Positions 25,640 through 33,429 of a stretch of DNA of 35,388 nt are shown here, in pieces. The stretch covers positions 1 through 35,388 of the forward strand of contig CANRBR010000006.1 of assembly GCA_947628915.1 (NCBI GenBank), written 5' to 3'. The position numbers and the translations under genes were made by a program. The DNA comes from an uncultured Bacilli bacterium (lineage in GTDB: Bacteria > Bacillota_I > Bacilli_A > RF39 > UBA660). Positions within the stretch are counted from its first letter, which is position 1. Each line of letters opens with the position of its first letter. The notes beneath the pieces are model-generated. The model had not been told where the DNA came from. It made no database searches and worked only from the letters and a program-made list of their open reading frames with translations.

Positions 25640-27730
25640 ATGGAAGATAAGATATTAAACATATTAAAGAGTGAAGATAAAGCCTTTGATGTAACTGAAA
25701 TTGAAACTTTACTCGGTATAGATACAGTTGATGGATTAAAAGAATTATTAAAGGAATTAAACCGTCTAGAAAACGAATATAAAATATATAGAACTAAAAA
25801 AGAAAAGTATATGTTATTTGACAATAGTAATTTAAAAGTTGGTAAATTACTAGGTACTAAAAAGAGTTATGCATTTGTAGATATAGAAGGCGACGAAGAT
25901 GTATTTATTAAAGAAGATAATCTTAATGGTGCGATAGATGGAGATCAAGTAATAGTAGAAATAACTTCTAAAAAAGGAATAAAATTAGAAGGTAGAATAG
26001 TTAAAGTAGTAGAGAGAAAGACTAAACAATTTGTAGGTAAAGTTTACTATAAAAATAATAAATGTTTAATTGATTTAGACGATAAAAAAGTAAATGTTAA
26101 TATAATTGTAGATCAAGATAAAACTTTAGGAGCTGTTAGTGGTCATAAAGTAGTAGTAAGACTTTTGGATAGAATAAATAATACTAGTTACAGAGGAGCA
26201 ATTATAAAGATACTTGGGCATATTGATGACCCGGGTGTAGATATATTGAGTATAGCAGCTAAATACGATATATATCCAGAGTTTCCAAAAGAAGTAATAG
26301 ATGAACTAAAAAATATTCCAAGTGAAGTAAAAGAAGACGAATATAAAAATAGAACTGATTTAAGAGAAGAAATAATATTTACAATAGATGGTGATGATAC
26401 TAAAGATATAGATGATGCTATATCAATAGAAAAACTTTCTAACGGTAATTATAAACTAGGTGTACATATTGCAGATGTAAGTTATTATGTAAAAGAAAAC
26501 AGTCCTCTAGATGAGGAAGCCTACAAAAGAGGTACTAGTGTATACCTTGCTAATACTGTAATACCGATGTTACCTCATGAACTATCTAATGGTATTTGTT
26601 CACTTAATCCAAATGTAGATAGACTTGCTATTAGTTGCGTGATGGAAATAGATTCTACTGGTGAAGTAGTGGGGTATGATATATTTGAGAGTGTTATTAG
26701 ATCTAGGATACAAATGACTTATAAGAATGTTAATAGTATACTTGAAGATAATATAACTCCTGAAGGATATGAACCATATGTCGATAGTCTAAAAATGATG
26801 AGTGATTTAGCGCATATATTAAGAGAAAATAAAGTAAAAAAAGGCTATATCGATTTTGATATAGATGAGCCTAAGATAATAACTGATGATAATGGAGAAG
26901 CAATAGATGTTAAACTTAGAAATCGTGGAGTAGGTGAAAATTTAATTGAGGACTTTATGATTGCAGCTAATGAGACTGTCGCTCGTCATATAACATATAT
27001 GGAATATCCATTTATATATCGTGTTCACGGTGAGCCTAATGAAGAAAAAGTCAATAATTTCTTGAACTTTGTAAGTATACTTGGACATAGTGTTCATAAA
27101 ATGAAAAAGATAACTCCTAAGGCTATGCAAGAATTATTAAATGAACTTAAAAGTGTAAAAGAATACGATATACTATCGTCATTACTTTTAAGAAGTATGC
27201 AAAAAGCTGTTTATGATAAAACTAATATAGGACATTTTGGACTTGCAAGTAAGTGTTATACACACTTTACCTCACCTATTAGAAGATATCCAGATACAAC
27301 AGTTCATAGATTACTTAGAACTTATCTATTTGATAAAAATGTAAATATGGATACAATAAAATATTGGGAGCAAAAACTTGTTCCAATCTCACTTCAGACA
27401 TCAGAACGTGAACGTGCATCTATTGAATGTGAACGTGAAGTTGATGACATGAAGATGGCTGAATATATGGAAAAACATATAGGTGAAGAGTTTAAAGGTA
27501 TAATATCGGGTGTTATGAGTTTCGGTATATTTGTAGAGTTAGAAAATAAAATAGAAGGGTTAGTTAGAATAGATGATTTAACTGATGATTATTACACATA
27601 TGATGAGACTACTTATTCACTTATTGGAAATAACAATAAAAGAGGTTATAGATTAGGTGATGAAGTTAAAGTAGTAGTAAAAGCAGCAAGTAAGATAAAT
27701 CATACAATAGACTTTCTTATAAAGAGATAG
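25640..27730 (+). CDS. rnr: Ribonuclease R
   Basis: RNB motifs TIDGDDTKDIDDAISIE, GVHIADVSYYV, ERERASIECEREVDDMKMAEYM, C-terminal S1 domain. Preferred ATG 25640 with GGTGAT upstream. Confidence 0.96.
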   Translation: MEDKILNILKSEDKAFDVTEIETLLGIDTVDGLKELLKELNRLENEYKIYRTKKEKYMLFDNSNLKVGKLLGTKKSYAFVDIEGDEDVFIKEDNLNGAIDGDQVIVEITSKKGIKLEGRIVKVVERKTKQFVGKVYYKNNKCLIDLDDKKVNVNIIVDQDKTLGAVSGHKVVVRLLDRINNTSYRGAIIKILGHIDDPGVDILSIAAKYDIYPEFPKEVIDELKNIPSEVKEDEYKNRTDLREEIIFTIDGDDTKDIDDAISIEKLSNGNYKLGVHIADVSYYVKENSPLDEEAYKRGTSVYLANTVIPMLPHELSNGICSLNPNVDRLAISCVMEIDSTGEVVGYDIFESVIRSRIQMTYKNVNSILEDNITPEGYEPYVDSLKMMSDLAHILRENKVKKGYIDFDIDEPKIITDDNGEAIDVKLRNRGVGENLIEDFMIAANETVARHITYMEYPFIYRVHGEPNEEKVNNFLNFVSILGHSVHKMKKITPKAMQELLNELKSVKEYDILSSLLLRSMQKAVYDKTNIGHFGLASKCYTHFTSPIRRYPDTTVHRLLRTYLFDKNVNMDTIKYWEQKLVPISLQTSERERASIECEREVDDMKMAEYMEKHIGEEFKGIISGVMSFGIFVELENKIEGLVRIDDLTDDYYTYDETTYSLIGNNNKRGYRLGDEVKVVVKAASKINHTIDFLIKR

Positions 27731-27747
27731 ACTTTATCTCTTTTTTG
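27721..27747 (+). terminator. Rho-independent terminator of rnr with embedded promoter
   Basis: AAAGAGATA-GACTT-TATCTCTTT + T run; TAGACT (27728-27733), 17-nt spacer, TATAAT (27751-27756). Confidence 0.75.
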
Positions 27748-27771
27748 TTCTATAATTATATTGGTGAAATT

Positions 27772-28899
27772 ATGAAAAAGAAAAAAAGGAAAGTAAAGAA
27801 GACTGTATATGTAGTTTTGCTTATTGCTGTTATATTTCTTATAGGCATAGTAATATTATCACAAAATCACAATGAAAAAAATGTCAATAAAAAGGGTGAT
27901 AGTGTAAATAAACCTGTAGATAATCAAATTAAGCAACCTGAAGAAAAGAGAATGTCTTTAATAGCAGTTGGTGATGTATTAATTCACGAAAGCGTTTATA
28001 AGGATGCAAAGACTTCTGATGGCACTTATAATTTTCATAAGATGTTTACAGATGTTGCACCAATTATAAGTAAATACGATTTAAAATTCTGTAATCAGGA
28101 ATCAACTATTGGAGGAAGTGCACTTGGAATTAGCGGGTATCCTAGTTTTAATTCTCCGGATGAAATAGGAGATGAAATTGTAAACTTAGGTTTTAATCTT
28201 ATCAGTCTTGCAAATAATCACGCACTAGATAAGGGAGTAGATGCTATAAAATATTCTAATAGTTACTGGAAAACAAAAGATGTAATAACTGCTGGAACTT
28301 ACTCTAATATGAATGATAGAGACAATATAAATGTATATGAAAAAAACGGTATAAAGTATGCATTTTTAGCCTATACAACACTTTCTAATAGAACTCCAAC
28401 TAATGATTATATATTAAATATGTATAGTGCAGATAGGGCTAAGAGAGATATAGAAAGTGTAAAGGATAAGGTTGACGTTATAATAGTGTCAATGCACTGG
28501 GGAGTAGAGGATTCAAATACTGTATCAGAATCACAAAAACAAATAGCTGAATATCTGTCAAGTTTGGGTGTAAATATAATAATTGGACATCATCCTCATG
28601 TAGTACAAGAAGTAACGTATGTAGGGGATACGCTTGTTATCTATTCTTTAGGCAATTTTATATCTAATCAGTTATCAATAGGTATAAATAATGGAATTGG
28701 TCTAATGTATGGTGTAGATATAGTTGTTAAAGATAATAAAGTTTCATTTGAAAATGAATATAAAGAGTTAATACTTGCTTATTCAGAAAATAGTACTAAT
28801 TTCAAAGTAATACCTTTTTCAAAATTAAATAACGATTTACTTAATAATTACAGTGAGATAGAAAAAAAGTATATTAAAATAGTAGAGGGTGAGAAATAA
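27772..28899 (+). CDS. CapA/PgsA-like metallophosphoesterase-fold protein, membrane anchored
   Basis: Preferred ATG 27772. SLIAVGDVLIHESVY, FCNQESTIGG, NLISLANNHALDKG, VIIVSMHWGVE, IIIGHHPHVVQEV, YSLGNFI. Confidence 0.9.
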   Translation: MKKKKRKVKKTVYVVLLIAVIFLIGIVILSQNHNEKNVNKKGDSVNKPVDNQIKQPEEKRMSLIAVGDVLIHESVYKDAKTSDGTYNFHKMFTDVAPIISKYDLKFCNQESTIGGSALGISGYPSFNSPDEIGDEIVNLGFNLISLANNHALDKGVDAIKYSNSYWKTKDVITAGTYSNMNDRDNINVYEKNGIKYAFLAYTTLSNRTPTNDYILNMYSADRAKRDIESVKDKVDVIIVSMHWGVEDSNTVSESQKQIAEYLSSLGVNIIIGHHPHVVQEVTYVGDTLVIYSLGNFISNQLSIGINNGIGLMYGVDIVVKDNKVSFENEYKELILAYSENSTNFKVIPFSKLNNDLLNNYSEIEKKYIKIVEGEK

Positions 28900-29357
28900 T
28901 GATTGAAATAAAAAATAAAAAAGCAACTTTCGATTACTTTATTGAAGAAGAAATAGAATGTGGTATAGTTCTTAAAGGAACTGAAATTAAGTCCATTAGA
29001 AATGGTTTAGCAAATATTAAAGATTGTTATGCAATCATAAAAAACAATGAAGTATTTTTACTTAATATGTTTATTGCTAAATACGAGGATGCTAGTATCT
29101 TTAATCACGATGAAAGAAGGACTAGAAAACTTTTGTTAAATAAAAAAGAGATACTTAAATTAAGAGATAAAGTAGAAATAAGTGGCTATACTTTAGTGCC
29201 TATTAAATTATATTTTAAAGGAAATAAGGTAAAATTATTATTAGGACTTGGCAAAGGTAAGAAGAATTACGATAAAAGAGAATCTATGAAAGAAAGAGAT
29301 ATTAAAAGAGAGATTAATAAATCTTTAATAGAGAAAAATATAAAAAAAGGATTTTAA
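28899..29357 (+). CDS. smpB: SsrA-binding protein SmpB
   Basis: NKKATFDYFIEEEIECGIVLKGTEIKSIRNGLANIKDCYAIIKNNEVFLLNMFIAKYE...RRTRKLLLNKKEI...LGLGKGKKNYDKRE. Confidence 0.97.
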   Translation: MIEIKNKKATFDYFIEEEIECGIVLKGTEIKSIRNGLANIKDCYAIIKNNEVFLLNMFIAKYEDASIFNHDERRTRKLLLNKKEILKLRDKVEISGYTLVPIKLYFKGNKVKLLLGLGKGKKNYDKRESMKERDIKREINKSLIEKNIKKGF

Positions 29358-29368
29358 TTCCTTTTTTT
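29342..29368. terminator. Shared bidirectional terminator between smpB and ferredoxin gene
   Basis: AAAAAAAGGA-TTTTAAT-TCCTTTTTTT, symmetrical; both stop codons lie in or next to it. Confidence 0.8.
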
Positions 29369-29567
29369 AGTCACTATCTTTAACTTCTTCAATGGCACCT
29401 GTTGGACACCCTTCTTTTGCATCTATTGCATCTTCTTTTAACTCTTCTTTAATTTCATCAACAATAACTCCTGCAAAACCATCATCTTCTATTTCAAATA
29501 CTTCAGGACATACTGCTTGACAAGCTCCACATCCAATACATAAATCTTTATTTACTTTTAACTTCAT
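29367..29567 (-). CDS. Ferredoxin ([4Fe-4S])
   Basis: MKLKVNKDLCIGCGACQAVCPEVFEIEDDGFAGVIV...GCPTGAIEE. Preferred start 29567 with GGAGG RBS; the track TTG at 29612 coincides with a minus-strand -35 box. Confidence 0.93.
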   Translation of the reverse strand: MKLKVNKDLCIGCGACQAVCPEVFEIEDDGFAGVIVDEIKEELKEDAIDAKEGCPTGAIEEVKDSD

Positions 29568-29583
29568 AAATACCTCCATATCA

Positions 29584-29612
29584 ATTATAAATAAATTATA
29601 TGAAAAAAGCAA
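29584..29612 (-). promoter_or_regulatory. Promoter of ferredoxin gene
   Basis: On minus strand TTGCTT (29612-29607), 17-nt spacer, TATAAT (29589-29584). Confidence 0.65.
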
Positions 29613-29666
29613 GTAAAATATTTTAATATTTAAAAAAGTGTGATATATTATTATTAGGGTGATAGT

Positions 29667-30443
29667 ATGGCTAGTAGAATGGATAGATATAATAATGAAA
29701 CTTCTATAAGAGGTCGTAGTGATAGAAACAAAAATCTATATAGACAAATAGAAGATTTGGATAGTTATACAAATATCGAAGGTGTAGCCACTATTGAAAA
29801 GACTAATGAAATAGATATCTCTAAAGTAAAAGAGATGTTAAAAAATAGAGAAAACTATAAAAAGCAAAGAGAACTTAGAGGTATAATAAAGGAAGAAGAA
29901 ATAAAAGAAGAACCTACTGTAGAAAAAGAAGAGGAAATTAGAAATTACGATATAAACGATATACTTTCTAAATTAAAAGAAGAACCTAAAGAAGAGAATA
30001 AATATAGAAGTTTAGGCGAAGAACAATTTAATGTATTAAAAAGTCTTAATAAAAAAGGAAAAGACTACGATGTAGAAAAAGAGGAAAAAGAATTAAAAGA
30101 GTTAATTAATACATTAACTGCTACAAAGGCACTCACAAGTAGTGATGATCCAAATGATGTTGGATTACTCGATGAATTAAAGTCAGATACTATGGTTGGG
30201 GATGTATCTTCAATTAAAAAAATTATTGAAGAAGAAAAACAAGTCGCAAAACCACAAGAAGAAGAAAAAGAAGAGATAGATAAATCTTTCTATACATCTA
30301 GTTTTGGATTTACACAGAAAGATTTTGAAGAATTAAAGAACATGAATCATAATATAAAAAAGAGTAATAAATTTATAATTATATTACTCGTAGTATTAAT
30401 AGTTTTAGTTGCTGCGGGTGCTTTATACTTCGTTTTGACATAA
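29667..30443 (+). CDS. Highly charged, tail-anchored membrane protein of unknown function
   Basis: Lys/Glu-rich cytoplasmic region, single C-terminal TM KFIIILLVVLIVLVAAGALYFVLT; GGGTGAT RBS. Confidence 0.75.
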   Translation: MASRMDRYNNETSIRGRSDRNKNLYRQIEDLDSYTNIEGVATIEKTNEIDISKVKEMLKNRENYKKQRELRGIIKEEEIKEEPTVEKEEEIRNYDINDILSKLKEEPKEENKYRSLGEEQFNVLKSLNKKGKDYDVEKEEKELKELINTLTATKALTSSDDPNDVGLLDELKSDTMVGDVSSIKKIIEEEKQVAKPQEEEKEEIDKSFYTSSFGFTQKDFEELKNMNHNIKKSNKFIIILLVVLIVLVAAGALYFVLT

Positions 30444-30473
30444 AAATAAGTAATTGGCATTACTTATTTTTTT
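30442..30473. terminator. Shared bidirectional terminator
   Basis: AAAAATAAGTAA-TTGGCA-TTACTTATTTTT between convergent ORFs. Confidence 0.85.
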
Positions 30474-30762
30474 AACTAAATAAATCTGAATGACTTCCCG
30501 TATTGATTAATAAAAGCAATAGTTCGTTATCGTTATATTGATAAATTAATAACCAGTCTGGATTTATATGACACTCATTACAGTTTTTATAATGTTTATC
30601 ATCTATTAGTTTATGATTTTTATATTTAGGGTCCAGTTCTTCTTTAAATGCTAATTTATCGATAACATCCAATAGTTCATCAATATTTTTATTCTTTTGA
30701 ATTTTCTTTAATGATTTTTTAAATTTTGTAGAAAAAACTACATTGTATTTATACTTAGTCAT
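30472..30762 (-). CDS. YafQ-family mRNA interferase toxin
   Basis: KYKNHKLIDDKHYKNCNECHINPDWLLIYQYNDNELLLLLINTGSHSDLFS retains YafQ His/Asp/His/Phe positions. Confidence 0.92.
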   Translation of the reverse strand: MTKYKYNVVFSTKFKKSLKKIQKNKNIDELLDVIDKLAFKEELDPKYKNHKLIDDKHYKNCNECHINPDWLLIYQYNDNELLLLLINTGSHSDLFS

Positions 30763-31045
30763 CTGATAGTAATGCCTTCTTTAAATCTTCTCTATTGCTA
30801 TATCTTGGGTATTTTTCTTCATTCTTAATCATTTCATTTACTTCGTTTAGTGCTTCTTTTAATTCTTTACTAGGCGTAGGATTTACAACTTCAAAAGGTA
30901 CTCCGTTTTTCTTAATTACTTGTTTTAAAGTCATATTAATTAGTGTTGTCATGTTTAATCCTAGACTTTTTAAAATATTGTTTGCTTGTTCTTTGTCTTT
31001 AGGGTCAACGTGTACATTAATAACACCGCTTGCTATATTTTCCAT
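30755..31045 (-). CDS. RelB/DinJ-family antitoxin
   Basis: INVHVDPKDKEQANNILKSLGLNMTTLINMTLKQVIKKNGVPFEV; overlaps toxin start by 8 nt. Preferred ATG 31045 (GAGGGA RBS) over GTG 31057. Confidence 0.92.
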   Translation of the reverse strand: MENIASGVINVHVDPKDKEQANNILKSLGLNMTTLINMTLKQVIKKNGVPFEVVNPTPSKELKEALNEVNEMIKNEEKYPRYSNREDLKKALLSDD

Positions 31046-31160
31046 ACTATCCCTCACTTTCTATTATATGGTAGCACATCTCCAACATTTTGTCAATCTA
31101 TAATGTGTACAATATATATCTAATATCTACATTATTATATGCAATTCTTAAATTATTATT

Positions 31161-31197
31161 AATAAAAATAAGTAATCACTTTTTACTTATTTTTATT
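31161..31197 (-). terminator. Terminator of ger operon
   Basis: AATAAAAATAAGTAA-TCACTTT-TTACTTATTTTTATT; symmetrical A/T hairpin; gerAB stop (TGA, minus) is in the loop. Confidence 0.65.
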
Positions 31198-32255
31198 TTA
31201 ATACATATAACTGCTATCCATATTATAGTAAATATAGATGCAAATATTGGAATAATATTAGTCATTAATTTATCTAGATAGATATTGTATTTTGATAAAA
31301 GGATTGTTCCTATTATAATTAAAATACAAGTTATAAAATATAGTAAATTAGTCTTTTTAAACTTTAATGCGCTTTTAACATTATTAGCAATAAAATAAAT
31401 AACCAAAACATTAAATATAAATATGTCGTATAACAGTTGCATAACTAAAATACTTTCTATTCTTGAATTAAGACCAAATAAAGTTACGTGTTTAAGTACA
31501 TGAAACTCAGCGTATTCATACAGTGAAGATAATTCATATCCAAATACTGCTAGTGTTTCAAACAATATACCAAATATAGTAATAATAGATAGTATATATG
31601 ATATTATTAAATATTTTTTTAACTTAGGATTTTCTATACTATCTTTTGGAATCATAGTAAGTAAAACCATAGGAGCAATATTAAATGCATAAAAACCATT
31701 TAAACCACTTGCATAATCTTTTAAAGTTGAAACTAAGAAAGGCTGTAAATTAGATATTTTAAGTGACTGAAGTAATCCTAAAAAACTGATTACTAAGAGT
31801 AATATATTCAGATAAAAGAGTATATTACTAGTCCTAGATACCGTATTAATTCCTTTAGATAAAATGTAGAAACTTGCAATAGCAAAAAGTATAGCTATAG
31901 CAAGAATAGGTGTTTTAGTTAAAAACTGACTTTGTATGAAGCTGCACAAATTCAAATAGTTTAAAGTACACATTAGGTATGCAAATAAAGATGTAATAGT
32001 TATAATAACTATGCCTATTTTTCTTTTAAATAGTTTAATAATTTTATCAGGCAGGCTAAGCGATGGCTCGTAGTTCATAATATATTCTACAAGTAATATA
32101 AATATAATACCTGGAATAACACTTAAAAGAGGTATAATCCAACTATCTTGTTTCATAGAATTTATTAAAGCATTAAAAGTAATACCGATAATAAATGCTC
32201 TAGTAATAAAATAATTTAAGGTTGCTACTTCAAAATTAGTAATCTTTTTTTTCAT
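31176..32255 (-). CDS. GerAB-family spore germination permease
   Basis: Polytopic APC-type permease, KITNFEVATLNYFITRAFIIGITF; third gene in GerAA-AC-AB order. Confidence 0.85.
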   Translation of the reverse strand: MKKKITNFEVATLNYFITRAFIIGITFNALINSMKQDSWIIPLLSVIPGIIFILLVEYIMNYEPSLSLPDKIIKLFKRKIGIVIITITSLFAYLMCTLNYLNLCSFIQSQFLTKTPILAIAILFAIASFYILSKGINTVSRTSNILFYLNILLLVISFLGLLQSLKISNLQPFLVSTLKDYASGLNGFYAFNIAPMVLLTMIPKDSIENPKLKKYLIISYILSIITIFGILFETLAVFGYELSSLYEYAEFHVLKHVTLFGLNSRIESILVMQLLYDIFIFNVLVIYFIANNVKSALKFKKTNLLYFITCILIIIGTILLSKYNIYLDKLMTNIIPIFASIFTIIWIAVICIKIKISKK

Positions 32256-33429
32256 CGTGTATTTCCTCCAAACTATTTTTAGAAGATACCTTAGTCTTAA
32301 GTATCAGTTTACTATCTATATTAACATCTATTTCAGTAAAAACATCATCCCAATCGTCTTTAACGCTCTTAAAATACTTAGGATGGTTTTGATAAAATTT
32401 AAGTCCAAAACCAAATATGTCTGATTTATATTTTCTTGCAATACTTAATGCCTCGTTTATATGACTTTTAATCTTATTATTAGATTTCTTTTCTAGTTCT
32501 TCTATTACCTTTGAATCCTCTAAGTTAATCTTGCCACGCACCTCTATTATTCTAGCCTCACCTTCAACACTTATATCAACACTCGGCTTACCATTTTTAA
32601 CACTCGTTTTAATACTAGATTTAAAAGATGTCGTATCTACTACTACATATCCATCTTTATAATTTAAAGTTAAATACATCTCACTTATCATATTATTTAT
32701 AATATTTATACCTAGACTCTCATCGTGAGTAGTGAAGTCTACAAGTCTATCATCTTTAAATATAGCAAGATTTCCAATTTTAATATACGCTTTAGGCATA
32801 CTTGATTCTAAGTTCTCTTTATTTTCTCCTTCATCAGGGTCTCCAACAACACTTATAGAGTTTATTGAAGGCTCAATACCATCCCTTAAAAGAATAGATA
32901 GTAAATCATTAAAACTTGTCCTTGCTATTGTACCTTGAAGATTAGTTGTAAATTTTAGGTTATCTGCTATATTTTGAGATGGGAAACTAGCAAGAGGAGT
33001 TAGGATTTTAAGAGTATTAACTGCTTTAGTATCTTTTGCAATCGCTATATAAAAATTATTTCTCGCACTAGTATATCTAACAAATAAATCTACAACATTT
33101 TCAAGACCTTCTTTTGCAATATCTTCTGATACTACAAGCACTGAAAAACTACCTATATAAAGTTCTTTAGGAGATATAAGTCCTATATTCTTTAATGCTT
33201 GGAATAGTGACTCTCCATCTTCTGAATATACTACTATTTGAGACTGTGCGGAGTCACTGTTATCCCCGCTACTTTTAGGTGCGTTTGATATTAAAACACT
33301 AACCTCATACTTATCATCTTTCTTATCTATTGCTATTCCTGTAACGATAGAATAGTCATTTAACTCTTTATAGTTCCAACAACCACATAAAGTTAATAGT
33401 AAAACTAAACTAATTATTATTTTCTTCAT
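32236..33429 (-). CDS. GerAC-family germinant receptor lipoprotein
   Basis: Lipobox LLTLCGCWNYKELNDYSIVTGIAIDKKDDKYEVSVLI is diagnostic for GerAC. Confidence 0.93.
   Translation of the reverse strand: MKKIIISLVLLLTLCGCWNYKELNDYSIVTGIAIDKKDDKYEVSVLISNAPKSSGDNSDSAQSQIVVYSEDGESLFQALKNIGLISPKELYIGSFSVLVVSEDIAKEGLENVVDLFVRYTSARNNFYIAIAKDTKAVNTLKILTPLASFPSQNIADNLKFTTNLQGTIARTSFNDLLSILLRDGIEPSINSISVVGDPDEGENKENLESSMPKAYIKIGNLAIFKDDRLVDFTTHDESLGINIINNMISEMYLTLNYKDGYVVVDTTSFKSSIKTSVKNGKPSVDISVEGEARIIEVRGKINLEDSKVIEELEKKSNNKIKSHINEALSIARKYKSDIFGFGLKFYQNHPKYFKSVKDDWDDVFTEIDVNIDSKLILKTKVSSKNSLEEIHDEKKDY

Noticed and set aside
29340-29670. tmRNA (ssrA) next to smpB
   Set aside because: Only a terminator and the ferredoxin gene are present; no tmRNA-like acceptor ends or tag frame recognised.
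31058-31100. Minus-strand TTGACA/TATAAT promoter for the dinJ-yafQ operon
   Set aside because: Both hexamers are present but separated by about 22 nt, too far for a standard sigma70 promoter; left uncalled.
30795-31103. 102-aa plus-strand ORF opposite the DinJ antitoxin
   Set aside because: Antisense shadow of a well-supported antitoxin gene; no RBS or family match.
31090-31281. 63-aa plus-strand ORF
   Set aside because: Overlaps the gerAB 3' end and terminator; low-complexity hydrophobic translation of AT-rich DNA.
32732-32938. 68-aa plus-strand ORF inside gerAC
   Set aside because: Shadow ORF with no independent support.
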